Positions 8,033 to 17,781 are shown, numbered from the stretch's first letter. The stretch is 64,000 nucleotides of DNA from Salininema proteolyticum (GCF_042685645.1 NZ_JBHUNX010000001.1:3596001-3660000); one strand, 5' to 3'. Notes: generated by a model from the sequence alone, not told the origin. Numbers and translations: made by a program.

Positions 8033-10708
8033 TCAGGAACCCGGTGCGAGGACCGTACAGCCCGGAGGAGGCCCCGCACTGCCCGTGCACTCCCGCAGCG
8101 CCTCGTGGGCCTCGGCGTAGACGGCCGTGTCGCACTGCTCCCCCGAGATCCGCAGCGCGCGCCGCAGAAGATCCCCGGCCTCCTCGACGTCGCCCTTCGC
8201 CATAGCCCTCCGGCCCAGGCGCGTGAGAAGCCGCGACAGGTCGCTGTGCAACCCGAGGCGGTCGGCGATGTCCAGGGCCCTGCGGTCCGAGGCCTCGGCC
8301 TCCCCGTCGTCCCCCCGCTCCTCGGCGGCCCGACTGCGAACGTCCAGGACCTGCAGTTCGCCCCATTCGTCGCCCAGCGAGGCGAACAGCTCGCCTCCCG
8401 CCCGGGCGAGGCCCTCGGCCCCTGCCGGATCGTCCCCCGACAGCGCGTCCAGAGCCAAGACCAGGGACTCGGCGGCCGTCTCCCACTCGTCGGAGGGCTC
8501 GGGAAGGACCGGCCGAGCCCCGGCGCCCCGGGAGCGTGCGGTCAATGCCAGGTAGAAGGCCGGAAGGAACCCCGCCGGGCCGGTCGCGAAGCCGGCGGGC
8601 TCCTCGTCGTCGACACGCCAGCGCAGCGACGCGAGCCACGCGGCGGCCTCCGGGTCCTCCCCCAGCGCCGTCAGCCTTTCGCGGGCCTCGGTCAGGCGCC
8701 CGGTGAGGATCCAGTACCAGACGAGCCGGAGGGCCAGCGGGTTCGAGGGGTCCCCGTCGAGGATCCGGCGCAGGTGTCCGCCCAAGCGGGTCAGGACCCG
8801 CAGCGCGGACTCCTGCCCTCCCGCGCGGATCCCGGTCACGTGGTCGCCGGCGACGCGCGAGAAGTGTTCGGCGTGGCGCCGTGCGTGCTCCGGATCGCCG
8901 CCCCGCGCCTCGGCGAAGGCGCGGACGGACTCCAGGAGCCGGTACTCCGGGCCGGCCTCGGTCTCCTCCATGACGACCATGGACTGGTCCACGAGCCGGT
9001 CGAGAGAGTCGAGCACGTCGGGACCGACGACCGCCTCGAGGTCGTCCAGGCGCCAAGGGGCCGGGGAGACGGCCATGCGCGCCAGCGCTTCCCGGTCGGA
9101 TGGGGCGGTGAGGCCCCAGCTCCAGGCGATGACCGCTTCGAGGGTGCGGTGGCGTTCGGGCCGGTGGCGCGATCCCCCGCGCAGCAGGCGGAACCGGTCG
9201 TCGAGCCGGTCGAGCGTGGCCGACAAACCCATGGACCGCACGCGGGCCGCGGCGAGTTCGAGCGCCAGCGGCAGCCCGTCCAGGCGGTGGGCGAGGGCGA
9301 CGACGGCCTCCATCGTCTCCCGGCCATCGGCGAGGTCGGCGCCCGAGGCCTCAATACGGTCGAAGAGCAGCTGAACCGCCGGATAACGGCAGGCGTCCTC
9401 GACGGGCGTCCCGGGCGGCGGAGCGGCCAGGCAGTCGAGGACGACCGTCCTCTCCCCCGGCGAGTGGAGCGGTTCGCGGCTGGTCACGAGGACACGGACC
9501 TCCGAGGTGTCGCGTACCAGGGCCGAGACGGCCTTGGCGACCTCGCCCGCGAGATGCTCGGCGTTGTCGAGGACGAGCAGCGACCGCCGCGCGAGGAGCA
9601 GGCTGGAGAACCGGAACCACAGGCCGACCGGCTCCGCCGTGGTCGCGGTGCCGGAGGCCTGGTCGTCGCGGACTCCGAGCGCCTCGGCCATCGCCCTGAC
9701 GACCTCGTCGTAGCCGCCCCGGACCCCGCCCAGGTCGATGAAATGGACGCCGTCGGGGAAGTCGTGCTCCCGGTCGGCGGCGGCCCGCAGCGCCAGGGAG
9801 GTCTTGCCGACGCCGCCGGGACCGGTCACGGTCACCGAGCGGTACTGGGACAGGAGTTTGGCGACGCGGGCGGAGTCGTCCTCGCGGCCGATGAACGGCT
9901 CGGGCGGCGCAGGAGGGGACGGCGCAGGCGCATGGACCGGCCGGTGCGCGACCGTCGGCGCTTCGGCCTCGTCGAGTCGCAGGAGCCAGGCGTGCGCCTC
10001 CTTGAGGGCCGGACCGGGGTCGACGCCCAGATCGTCGGCCAGGCGCTCGCGGACGGCCGTGTAAACGCAGTGGGCGTCGGCCTGGCGGTCGGTGAGTCCG
10101 TAGGCCCGCATGAGGAGGGCGTGCAGGGACTCCCGCAGCGGGTGCTCGCCGGCCAAGCGGGTCAGGTCGGAGAGCGCGGCGGCGGCCGATCCGGTCGCGA
10201 TCCGGCGGGCGGCACGGAGTTCCAGGGCCTCCAGGCGGGTCTCTTCGAGGTCGGCGGCGGGGGCGAGCGCGAAGGGCTCGTGGCGGAACTCGCCGAAGGG
10301 AGTTCCCCTCCAGGCGCGCAGGGCGACGGCGAGTTCGATGAAGGCGTCGTTCGTGTCGGGGGAACGGCGGGCGCGTTCGACGGAGGCGCGGAAGACCAGG
10401 GAGTCCAGGTCGCCCTCCGCGGCCAGCAGGCGGTAGCCGCCCGGGCTCCACGGCAGGACGGCGGAGGCGTCGCAGCCGGCGTCGCGCAGGACGCGCCTGA
10501 GTTGGGAGACTTTCGATTTGACCGCCTTGGCGGGCTGGGGCGGCGGAGCGTCGCCCCAGAGGGCGTCGGCGACGCGGTCGGCCGATACGGGGGAGCCGTC
10601 GGCGACCAGCAACAGCGCCAGCAGTTTGCGCACTTTCGTCCCGGGGACGGGGACTTCTCGTCCCGTTTCGTCCCAGACGGCCACAGGTCCCAGAACTCCG
10701 AAACGCAT
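8033..10708 (-). CDS. AfsR/SARP-type transcriptional regulator (BTAD + NB-ARC)
   Basis: An 891-residue regulator. The N-terminus (1-95) is an OmpR-like winged helix (LLALLLVADGSPVS... KSKVSQLRRVLRDAG); residues ~100-245 are the bacterial transcriptional activator (BTAD) TPR domain; an STAND/NB-ARC ATPase follows with Walker A GPGGVGKTS near residue 295 and a Walker B RSLLVLDNAEH near 375; the C-terminal third is helical, TPR-like. Such proteins integrate signals for secondary metabolism or development. No biosynthetic cluster is present beside it. No Shine-Dalgarno is visible; TACCCT six bases before the ATG could be a -10 for leaderless transcription. Confidence 0.9.
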   Translation of the reverse strand: MRFGVLGPVAVWDETGREVPVPGTKVRKLLALLLVADGSPVSADRVADALWGDAPPPQPAKAVKSKVSQLRRVLRDAGCDASAVLPWSPGGYRLLAAEGDLDSLVFRASVERARRSPDTNDAFIELAVALRAWRGTPFGEFRHEPFALAPAADLEETRLEALELRAARRIATGSAAAALSDLTRLAGEHPLRESLHALLMRAYGLTDRQADAHCVYTAVRERLADDLGVDPGPALKEAHAWLLRLDEAEAPTVAHRPVHAPAPSPPAPPEPFIGREDDSARVAKLLSQYRSVTVTGPGGVGKTSLALRAAADREHDFPDGVHFIDLGGVRGGYDEVVRAMAEALGVRDDQASGTATTAEPVGLWFRFSSLLLARRSLLVLDNAEHLAGEVAKAVSALVRDTSEVRVLVTSREPLHSPGERTVVLDCLAAPPPGTPVEDACRYPAVQLLFDRIEASGADLADGRETMEAVVALAHRLDGLPLALELAAARVRSMGLSATLDRLDDRFRLLRGGSRHRPERHRTLEAVIAWSWGLTAPSDREALARMAVSPAPWRLDDLEAVVGPDVLDSLDRLVDQSMVVMEETEAGPEYRLLESVRAFAEARGGDPEHARRHAEHFSRVAGDHVTGIRAGGQESALRVLTRLGGHLRRILDGDPSNPLALRLVWYWILTGRLTEARERLTALGEDPEAAAWLASLRWRVDDEEPAGFATGPAGFLPAFYLALTARSRGAGARPVLPEPSDEWETAAESLVLALDALSGDDPAGAEGLARAGGELFASLGDEWGELQVLDVRSRAAEERGDDGEAEASDRRALDIADRLGLHSDLSRLLTRLGRRAMAKGDVEEAGDLLRRALRISGEQCDTAVYAEAHEALRECTGSAGPPPGCTVLAPGS

Positions 10709-10780
10709 GATGCAAGGGTATCAATGCGAAGGGCCCGCGTCCCTTTCGCGAATGCCGCCGTCCACGGCCTCGGCGGGGTC

Positions 10781-10812
10781 GGCGGGCCCGCTCAGCGAAG
10801 AGCGGGCCCGCC
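10781..10812 (-). terminator. Terminator after fahA
   Basis: A perfect 13-bp stem GGCGGGCCCGCTC / GAGCGGGCCCGCC with a 6-base loop (AGCGAA), 49 bp past the fahA stop. No T-tract, as is common in high-GC actinomycetes. Confidence 0.75.
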
Positions 10813-10860
10813 GGTCGACCGGTCGCCCCGGGCCGGGGTCCGGGACGACCGCCGCCGGTC

Positions 10861-12069
10861 TCAGTCGGCCGGGAGGACGCCGGCGGTGACCTCGGCCAGT
10901 TCCAGGGTGGTTCCGGCGGCCCCGCGGGCGGTGGCGGTGATGGATACGATGTCGCCGTCCTTGAGGAAGGTCCGCTCCGTGCCGTCGTCGAGCTTCATCG
11001 GCTCCTTGCCGCCCCAGGTCAGCTCGATGAACGCGCCGACCTGCGAGCGCTCGGGGCCGGAGATGGTGCCGGAGGCGTAGAAATCGCCGGGCCGCAGCGA
11101 GGCGCCGTTGACGGTCATGTGGGCGAGCATCTGGGCCGGGGTCCAGTACATGTCCCGGTAGTTGGGGCGGGACACGGTGGTGCCGTTGAGGGTCACGGCC
11201 AGCTCGATGTCGTAGGAGTAGCGGTCCTTCTCCGTCAGGTAGGGCAGGGGCCGCGGGTCCTGTTCGGGCGCTTCGGTCTTGGCGGCCTCCAGGGCGGCCA
11301 GCGGGGTGATCCACGCGCCGTAGGAGGTGGCGAAGGACTTGCCCAGGTAGGGCCCGAGCGGCTGGTACTCCCAGGCCTGGATGTCGCGGGCCGACCAGTC
11401 GTTGACGAGGCAGAGCCCGAAGACGTGGTCGGCGAAGGAGTCAACGGAGGCGGTGTCGCCCAGGGCGGTCGGCGCGCCGACGACGAAGCCCATCTCGGCC
11501 TCGATGTCGAGGCGCGCGGAGGGCCCGAAGACGATCTCCCCGTCGGGGGTGCGCCGCTGCCCGGAGGGGCGTTTGATGTTCACGCCGCTGGGGACGAGCG
11601 TTCCGGCGCGGCCGTGGTAGCCGACGGGGAGGTGCTTCCAGTTGGGCATGAGCGGGGCGCTGTCGGGGCGGAAGAGGCGGCCGAGGTTGGTGGCGTGGTG
11701 CTCGGAGGCGTAGTAGTCGACGTAGTCGGCCGGCTCGAAGGCCGCGTGGAGGCTCACCTGGGAGACGTCCACCAGGTCGTGGGCCTTGGCCGGGTCGGTC
11801 AGGAAGCGCTGCAAGGAGGTCCGCAGCTCGTCCCAGGACTCGCGGCCGAGCGGGAGCAGTCCTTGGAGGTTCGGGCGGCGCAGGGCCGCGCGCAGGGGTC
11901 CTTCGGGGGCGAGGTCCTCGGCGTTGTCGCAGAGGTCGAGGACGCGGTCCCCGATCCGGACGCCCAGGCGCGGTTCGGAGTTCCGCGGGGAGGTGAAGGA
12001 GCCGTAGGGCAAGTGGTGCACAGAGTGCCCGCTCTGGTCGGCCCCGGGCACCCAACTGGTCTGGATCAT
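10861..12069 (-). CDS. fahA: Fumarylacetoacetase
   Basis: A 402-residue FAH-family hydrolase, the last step of tyrosine breakdown (fumarylacetoacetate to fumarate and acetoacetate). The N-terminal SH3-like FAH domain begins MIQTSWVPGA, and the catalytic beta-roll includes the DY-VDYYASEHHATN, PVGYHGRAG, DIEAEMGFVVG and NDWSARDIQAWEY signatures that carry metal and substrate ligands. Full length. The start overlaps the stop of the upstream gene by four bases (ATGA), so the two are translationally coupled. A maleylacetoacetate isomerase gene, needed between hmgA and fahA, is not in this window. Confidence 0.95.
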   Translation of the reverse strand: MIQTSWVPGADQSGHSVHHLPYGSFTSPRNSEPRLGVRIGDRVLDLCDNAEDLAPEGPLRAALRRPNLQGLLPLGRESWDELRTSLQRFLTDPAKAHDLVDVSQVSLHAAFEPADYVDYYASEHHATNLGRLFRPDSAPLMPNWKHLPVGYHGRAGTLVPSGVNIKRPSGQRRTPDGEIVFGPSARLDIEAEMGFVVGAPTALGDTASVDSFADHVFGLCLVNDWSARDIQAWEYQPLGPYLGKSFATSYGAWITPLAALEAAKTEAPEQDPRPLPYLTEKDRYSYDIELAVTLNGTTVSRPNYRDMYWTPAQMLAHMTVNGASLRPGDFYASGTISGPERSQVGAFIELTWGGKEPMKLDDGTERTFLKDGDIVSITATARGAAGTTLELAEVTAGVLPAD

Positions 12070-12863
12070 CGAATCTCCTCCACAAGCGACATTGCTTCCA
12101 GGTCTTCGAGCGGTTCGGCCACGGAGCAGGATCCGAAGGCGACCCAGTGGTTCCGCGGCCGGCTCATGTGCAGTCTAACGGCCGAGGCGATCTCGTCGGC
12201 ATCGGTGGATCGCAGCATGTCGACCACCTCGCGCTCGGAGTCGCACTGCGTGGCGGCGAGGACGTTGAGGAAGCCGTGGTGGACGAAGCCGGTGTCGTCC
12301 TCGGTGTGCCGGACGGCACGATGCAGGCCGGCGGTGAGCTTGAACCCGGACTCGGCCTCCATGCACGCCCAGACAACGTGGCCGAGCTCTTCGGGCTCGG
12401 GGAAGGCGGAGGCGTCCAGGCCGCCGGTGCGGAACTTCGGGGTGAGGCCCAGGTCCAGGGCGAGGCGGAGCAGGTCCCTCTGCCCGTCGCCCCAGGGGAT
12501 CTCGGTGATGACCGGCTGTTCGTGCCCGGGCAGGCCCCGGGCGGCGAGGCGGAGGTCGTCGGCCAGGGGCGCCCTCGTCTCGAAGTGGGTGACGATGAGC
12601 GAGTCGGGGATGTCGATCGTTCTGGGGTCGGTGTCGGCTACGACCCCCACGGCGGGCGGCTTCTCGGTCAGGGCGGGAACCTCGGCCAGCCGGGAGGCCG
12701 GCAGGAGAAGGGGACCCACCAGGTCGGAGTACCAGCTCTCGCGGTAGCGGTGGTGGTTCTCCAGTGCGTCGGGTAGTGCGGCGTTTCCCGGAGGGAAGAC
12801 GGCGGCGTCGTCGACCAGTCCGTGGAAGGCCCTTGGAATGACTGCAACCATGTGATCGAGCAT
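12066..12863 (-). CDS. Conserved unknown protein coupled to fumarylacetoacetase
   Basis: A 265-residue protein without signal peptide or TM segment. I do not recognise its fold. It has alternating hydrophobic strands and helices that could form a TIM-like barrel, and conserved-looking motifs FHGLVDDAAVFPPGN near the N-terminus, FRTGG, GFKLTAGLHRAVRH and HHGFLNVLAA. Several His/Arg residues in these blocks could form an active site. Its stop overlaps the fahA start, and it is divergent from hmgA, so a role in homogentisate breakdown is likely. A missing isomerase step is one hypothesis; nothing in the sequence looks like a GST-type maleylacetoacetate isomerase. The start at 12863 follows AGGTGG; 12920 is an alternative. 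Confidence 0.75.
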   Translation of the reverse strand: MLDHMVAVIPRAFHGLVDDAAVFPPGNAALPDALENHHRYRESWYSDLVGPLLLPASRLAEVPALTEKPPAVGVVADTDPRTIDIPDSLIVTHFETRAPLADDLRLAARGLPGHEQPVITEIPWGDGQRDLLRLALDLGLTPKFRTGGLDASAFPEPEELGHVVWACMEAESGFKLTAGLHRAVRHTEDDTGFVHHGFLNVLAATQCDSEREVVDMLRSTDADEIASAVRLHMSRPRNHWVAFGSCSVAEPLEDLEAMSLVEEIR

Positions 12864-13063
12864 ACGCCACCTACCCGACTGGTCATTCTGCTCGGTGTCA
12901 CCCCCGGTTCCGGGCCGCACGGCAAGGCATTCTGTGCACCCGGGGACGGATTGGAGTTGTGGAGCGCCGATGAATGGGCGAGCTGTCTACGTGACACAGA
13001 TCTATTGCGTTAGTCTCGATGGTGAGGGTACATCCGCCCCGGGACGCACAGGAGAAGTCAACG
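12864..13063. promoter_or_regulatory. Divergent promoter region fahA operon / hmgA
   Basis: A 200-bp divergent spacer that must hold the promoters for the fahA operon (minus) and hmgA (plus). The segment around 12990-13020 is A+T-richer and lies at promoter distance from hmgA. GGAGAAG stands before the hmgA ATG. Confidence 0.5.
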
Positions 13064-14245
13064 ATGCCTTTCTACAGAAGAGTCGGGGAGATCCCCCCTA
13101 AGCGCCACACGCAGTTCCGCCAGCCCGACGGAAGCCTCTACAGCGAGGAGCTGATGGGCCAGGAGGGCTTCTCCTCCGACTCGTCGCTGCTGTACCACCG
13201 CTTCCGCCCCACCGCGATCAGCTCCAGCCAGGAGTTCGCCCCCTCCAACGGGTCCCCGGTCCCCAACCATCCCCTGAAACCGCGCCACCTGCGCACCCAC
13301 AAGCTCAACGGCGCCGACTCCGACCCGGTGCTGGGGCGCCGGCCACTGCTGTCCAACGCCGACTGCCGCATCTCGTACGCCGCCGCCTCGGACCCCAGCC
13401 CCCTCTACCGCAACGCCATCGGCGACGAGTGCGTCTACGTGGAGGACGGGACCGCCCGGGTGGAGACCTCCTTCGGGGCCCTGGACGTCGGACCGGGCGA
13501 CTACCTGATCATGCCGATGTCGACGATCTACCGGATCGTCCCGACCGGCGACCGGCCGCTGCGCACGCTCGTGGTCGAGTCGACCGGGCACATCACCCCG
13601 CCCAAGCGCTACCTGTCCGTCCGCGGCCAGTTCCTGGAGCACTCCCCCTACTGCGAGCGCGACCTGCGCAGCCCCGACGAGCCGCTGGTCGTCGAGGGCG
13701 AGAACGTGGACGTCTACGTCCAGCACCGCGGCCGGGGCAAGGACACGCTGTGGACCAAGTTCACCTATGACAAGCACCCGTTCGACGTGGTCGGCTGGGA
13801 CGGCTGCCTCTACCCGTGGGTCTTCTCGATCCACGACTTCGAGCCGATCACCGGCCGCATCCACCAGCCGCCGCCGGTGCACCAGACCTTCCAAGGGCCG
13901 AACTTCGTCATCTGCTCGTTCGTGCCCCGCAAGGTCGACTACCACCCGGACGCGATCCCGGTGCCGTACAACCACCACAACGTGGACTCCGACGAGGTCA
14001 TGTTCTACACCGGCGGGGACTACGAGGCCCGCAAGGGCTCGGGGATCGAGCAGGGCTCGATCTCGCTGCACCCGTCGGGCTTCACGCACGGCCCGCAGCC
14101 GGGCGCGCCGGAGCGGTCGATCGGCGCGGAGAAGTTCGACGAGCTGGCGGTCATGATCGACACGTTCCGTCCGCTGGAGCTGTGCGAGCCGGGCTTCGAG
14201 TGCGAGGACACCGGTTACGCCTGGACGTGGAAGTACACCGACTGA
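13064..14245 (+). CDS. hmgA: Homogentisate 1,2-dioxygenase
   Basis: A 393-residue cupin-fold Fe(II) dioxygenase that opens the homogentisate ring to maleylacetoacetate. The N-terminus MPFYRRVGEIPPKRHTQFR and the EELMGQEGFSSDSSLLYHR block are typical of actinobacterial HmgA. The iron site is expected in the C-terminal half, where YNHHNVDSDEVMFY and SGFTHGP supply His/Glu ligands. The ATG at 13064 is preceded by GGAGAAG; an upstream GTG at 13019 is not needed. Divergent from the fahA operon. It ends at a strong bidirectional terminator. Confidence 0.93.
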   Translation: MPFYRRVGEIPPKRHTQFRQPDGSLYSEELMGQEGFSSDSSLLYHRFRPTAISSSQEFAPSNGSPVPNHPLKPRHLRTHKLNGADSDPVLGRRPLLSNADCRISYAAASDPSPLYRNAIGDECVYVEDGTARVETSFGALDVGPGDYLIMPMSTIYRIVPTGDRPLRTLVVESTGHITPPKRYLSVRGQFLEHSPYCERDLRSPDEPLVVEGENVDVYVQHRGRGKDTLWTKFTYDKHPFDVVGWDGCLYPWVFSIHDFEPITGRIHQPPPVHQTFQGPNFVICSFVPRKVDYHPDAIPVPYNHHNVDSDEVMFYTGGDYEARKGSGIEQGSISLHPSGFTHGPQPGAPERSIGAEKFDELAVMIDTFRPLELCEPGFECEDTGYAWTWKYTD

Positions 14246-14261
14246 GTCCCTCAGGGAGTAC

Positions 14262-14295
14262 GCGAAAGGCCGGGGAGTCCTCCCCGGCCTTTCGC
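14262..14295. terminator. Bidirectional terminator between hmgA and the PBP gene
   Basis: A perfect 15-bp stem GCGAAAGGCCGGGGA / TCCCCGGCCTTTCGC with a four-base loop GTCC. It lies in the 93-bp convergent gap and has symmetric AAA/TTT near its ends, so it can serve both genes. Confidence 0.9.
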
Positions 14296-14338
14296 CTTGT
14301 CCTGGCGCGGTGCCGCGGTCACCGACGCTGCCGGCCCT

Positions 14339-16444
14339 CTAGCCGGTGTGCTCGTTCGGCGGTGTGAAGCCGCCCTTGCCGTTCTCGGCCCACTGGGTCT
14401 TCAGGACCTCGGTGGCCACCGAGGCGGGCGAGCGGAGCTTGGAGTCCGGCACGCCGTCCTGTGGGACGTCGGGGTTGCCGACGAAGGAGGCTACGGCGGA
14501 GTTCGGCGTGAACCCGGCGAACCAGCTGGAGACGTTGTTGTCGGTCGAACCGGTCTTGCCGGCCACGGGACCGCCGACCTTCTTGTACATGTCGTCGGCG
14601 GTGCCCCAGCTCCCGCAGCTGCCGGTGGCGGCGCCCATGCCGGTGGTGCACCGGGCGGTGTCCAGGGCCGCCCTGGCGACCTCGGTGTCGATCGCCTGCT
14701 CGCAGGTGGAGTCGAACTCGGTGACGTCGCCCTTGCCGGTGGTCACCGTGGAGACCGGGATCGGCTCGCAGTACTGGCCGTCGGCCGGCAGGACCGCGTA
14801 GGCCGCCGCCTCGTCGAGGGCCGTCGTGTTCGTCATGCCCAGCGTGTACTTGAGCTCGCCGTCCTCGGCCAGGCTCTGGTCGGGCGAGTTGTAGTACTTG
14901 ATGCCCATCCGCTCGGCGACGTCGACGGCCTTGTCCCCGCCGACTCGCTCCATCAGCTGGACGTAGTAGGTGTTGACCGACATGCCGAAGGCGTCGTACA
15001 TGTTCCGGTTCCCGGCCATGGACTCGCTGGCGTTCGACGGGCACCAGTAGCGTCCGCAGGCGGCCGGGCCCGGGTCGGTGGGCTCGCTCGTCTTGTACTT
15101 GTGCGGCGAGTAGATCGAGTAGTCGAGGTCGAATCCCTGCTCCAGCGCGGCGATCTGGGTGAACAGCTTGAACGTCGACCCGCCGTGCGAGCCGCCGTAG
15201 GACAGCAGGGGGTTGGTCGTGTTCGGGTAGGAGCCCTTGCCCGCGCCCCCGGTGTTGGGGCCGTTCTTCGAGACGTCCAGCGAGAAGTCGCGGTTGATGG
15301 CCATGACCTGGATCTTGCCCGTGCCCGGTTCGACGGCGGCTGTTCCCAGCGCCATCGGATCCTTCTTGGGGAACTCCTCCGCGATGGCCTCTTCGGCGGC
15401 CGTCTGCATGTCGAGGTCGAGTGTCGAGACGATCTCGTAGCCGCCGCGGTTGAGGCGGGCTCGCCGCTGCGCCGGCGTCTCGCCGAAGGCCTCCTGCTTC
15501 TCCCACCACGTCTCGAAGTAGTCGACGAAGAAGCCGTACTCGGAGTTGTACGCCCCGGTGCCCTTGGCGTCCTCCTGCTGCGGGTCGAGCTCGATCGGTT
15601 CTTCCTTCGACTCGGCGAACTCGGCCTTGTCGATGTAGTCGTTGGCCTTCATGCGGCCGAGCACGTGCTCGCGGCGCAGCAGGGCCGCCTCGGTGGAGCC
15701 GGAGATCGGGTCGTAGGAGCTGGGCGCCTGGATGAGTCCCGCCAGCAGCGCCGCCTCGGCGGTAGTGAGATCGTCGACGCCCTTGTTGAAGTACACCTTG
15801 GCGGCCGCGCCGACGCCGTAGGCGCCGTGCCCGAAGTACACCGTGTTGAGGTACCCGGTGAGGACCTCGTCCTTGCTCATCTGCTTCTCCAGCGAGAGGG
15901 CGTAGCCCATCTCCCGGATCTTGCGGCCCGGCGTGACGTCCGTGGCCGCGGCGACCTCCTCGGGGCTGGTGGCCGTGTAGGCGAGAACCTGGCGTACGTA
16001 CTGCATGGTGATCGTCGAGGCGCCCTCCGAGACTCCGCCGGAGGTCGCGTTCGTGACCGCGGCGCGCATGACGCCGGTCGGGTCGACTCCGTTGTGCTCG
16101 TAGAACCGCTCGTCCTCCACCGCGACGACGGCGTTCTTCACCATGTCGGGGATCTCGTCGGAGGAGAGGGCTATGCGGTACTGGTCGCCGAACTCGGCGA
16201 TCGGCGTGACCCCGTCGTTGGCGTAGAGGACGGAGGCCTTGGGGGCGGGGGGCAGGACCAGGTCCTGCGGAAGGTCGAGAGCGGTCTCCGAACCGACCTT
16301 GGTGACGCCGCCGACGGCGATGGCCAGCGGGGCGAAGATGAGGGCGACGACTACGCCGGCCATGAGGGCGAAGGGTCCCATGGTGGCGAGTGCTTTGCGT
16401 TGCTGCCGGTTCAGGGGTGGGAACCGTCTGGTGTTCTCTGTCAA
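14339..16444 (-). CDS. Class A penicillin-binding protein (transglycosylase/transpeptidase)
   Basis: A 701-residue bifunctional peptidoglycan synthase anchored by one N-terminal TM helix (about 20-46). The GT51 glycosyltransferase domain follows with VVAVEDERFYEHNGVD (catalytic Glu), STITMQYVRQ and EVLTGYLNTVYFG. The transpeptidase domain has the active-site S423 in GGSTFKLF, SVN (MSVNTYY) and KTG (VAGKTGST, about 630). There is no PASTA repeat and the tail after the transpeptidase is short. It acts outside the membrane in cell-wall growth. No obvious operon partner. Confidence 0.93.
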   Translation of the reverse strand: MTENTRRFPPLNRQQRKALATMGPFALMAGVVVALIFAPLAIAVGGVTKVGSETALDLPQDLVLPPAPKASVLYANDGVTPIAEFGDQYRIALSSDEIPDMVKNAVVAVEDERFYEHNGVDPTGVMRAAVTNATSGGVSEGASTITMQYVRQVLAYTATSPEEVAAATDVTPGRKIREMGYALSLEKQMSKDEVLTGYLNTVYFGHGAYGVGAAAKVYFNKGVDDLTTAEAALLAGLIQAPSSYDPISGSTEAALLRREHVLGRMKANDYIDKAEFAESKEEPIELDPQQEDAKGTGAYNSEYGFFVDYFETWWEKQEAFGETPAQRRARLNRGGYEIVSTLDLDMQTAAEEAIAEEFPKKDPMALGTAAVEPGTGKIQVMAINRDFSLDVSKNGPNTGGAGKGSYPNTTNPLLSYGGSHGGSTFKLFTQIAALEQGFDLDYSIYSPHKYKTSEPTDPGPAACGRYWCPSNASESMAGNRNMYDAFGMSVNTYYVQLMERVGGDKAVDVAERMGIKYYNSPDQSLAEDGELKYTLGMTNTTALDEAAAYAVLPADGQYCEPIPVSTVTTGKGDVTEFDSTCEQAIDTEVARAALDTARCTTGMGAATGSCGSWGTADDMYKKVGGPVAGKTGSTDNNVSSWFAGFTPNSAVASFVGNPDVPQDGVPDSKLRSPASVATEVLKTQWAENGKGGFTPPNEHTG

Positions 16445-16657
16445 AGTCCTGTCCCTCTGATCGTTCGTCCCGTAATCGACTGGGCGGCCGGGCCGCCGGC
16501 ACGCTGAGGCTGGGCGTTCAGCGGCATAGCCGTGTCGGGCCCGGGTTGCGACCCGTGCTCGGCCGACTTTCAGGGCAAGGAAGGCGGATGTCCATACTAA
16601 GGCGCCGAACCGGGCTTCGCGGGTGAAGTCGACGGCGTTGCGTTCCCGACCACTCGC

Positions 16658-17641
16658 TCAGGCGAGGGCGGCGGTGGCGCTCGCGCCGAGGATGCCGACC
16701 CACAGGGCTCCGGCGAAGGCGACGCAGCTGAGGCGGGCGGCGGTCCTCTTATCGTAGAGGCGCCCCGCGCCGCTGGCGTATACGAAGAGCAATGTTGTGA
16801 CCGCGAAGAGTCCCAGCGGCAGGAGCGCACGCCACAGCAGTCCGGAGGTCTCTCCGACGTAGACGGTCTCTCCGACGCGCTCGGCCGTGACGTCGGTACC
16901 GGCGTCGTCGGCGGTAGCGTCGCCGATGACGCGCAGAGTGGCGCCTGCCTCCTCGGCCGTGTCGACCGAGGCGGTGCGGGCGTCGCAGGAGGGGGCGAAG
17001 GCCTCGGAGCAGTCGGTGATGCTGACCGACTCGCTCTGGCCGAAGCCCAGGAGCATGAGGGTGGCGGGGGCCGACATCCAGGCGAAGAACGCCATGACCA
17101 GCGCCAGGAGGATCATTGCCGGCAGTGCCACGGCGGGGCGGCGGGCCTTGTCCTGCCGCGGAGGCGCGACCTTCGCCTTGGCCTCCCGCTTCTCCTTCTT
17201 GAGCTTCTTCTTGGTGGCCGCGTCGTCCCAGACGGCCTCGATGGCCTCCACTTGGCGGTCGCGTTCGGGCGGGGGCGGTGCGGTGCGCGCCTGCGGCGGG
17301 ACGGCGGGTTCGATCTGGTCGGGGCGGGGAGCGAGGGGGACGTCGGGGAGGTCGACGTTCGCGAGGTCGACGGCCGTCATGGGGCCGGTGTCGGAGAGTT
17401 CACCGGAGTTTTCACCCGTGCCGGGGACGGCCTCCCCCGAGTCGGCCGGCCCGTTCCCGGCCCGTTCGGCGCCGGGCGCGGTATCCGCGCTATCCTCGGA
17501 GCCCTGTTCGGCGGTCGTCCGCGACTCCGCCCCGAGCCCGTCGGAAGAGCGGCCGCGCCCCTCTTCGAACCCCTCGTTATGCGGGGATCCGGCCTGGGGC
17601 TGCGCTTCCTCGGCGTCACGGGTCTCGGGCGATTCCGGCAT
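16658..17641 (-). CDS. Membrane protein with long acidic/proline-rich N-terminal region
   Basis: A 327-residue protein I cannot assign. Residues 1-165 are low complexity, rich in Glu, Ala, Pro and Ser, probably cytoplasmic and disordered, ending in a lysine-rich stretch (KKKLKKEKREAKAK). Residue ~170 onward has three TM helices (LPAMILLALVMAFFAWMS; LLPLGLFAVTTLLFVYA; LSCVAFAGALWVGILGA) with an extracytoplasmic loop of ~75 residues between the first two, containing two cysteines (TDCSEAFAPSCD) that may form a disulfide. Divergent from metG. Confidence 0.65.
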   Translation of the reverse strand: MPESPETRDAEEAQPQAGSPHNEGFEEGRGRSSDGLGAESRTTAEQGSEDSADTAPGAERAGNGPADSGEAVPGTGENSGELSDTGPMTAVDLANVDLPDVPLAPRPDQIEPAVPPQARTAPPPPERDRQVEAIEAVWDDAATKKKLKKEKREAKAKVAPPRQDKARRPAVALPAMILLALVMAFFAWMSAPATLMLLGFGQSESVSITDCSEAFAPSCDARTASVDTAEEAGATLRVIGDATADDAGTDVTAERVGETVYVGETSGLLWRALLPLGLFAVTTLLFVYASGAGRLYDKRTAARLSCVAFAGALWVGILGASATAALA

Positions 17642-17781
17642 ACTGGTATTTGACCATTCTTCGGAGGCGAAAATGCCGCATTGGCCGAAAACGGGACACT
17701 CCGAGACGGAGATCTCTCACTATTCGGCGGTGCGGCGGCCTAGCCGGGCCGCCTCTCGACCCTACCTATAGGATTAATCCC

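Noticed and set aside
8024..11080. 1018-codon plus-strand frame across the SARP gene and the end of fahA
   Set aside because: Low-complexity shadow of two well-supported minus-strand genes; it spans their intergenic terminator.
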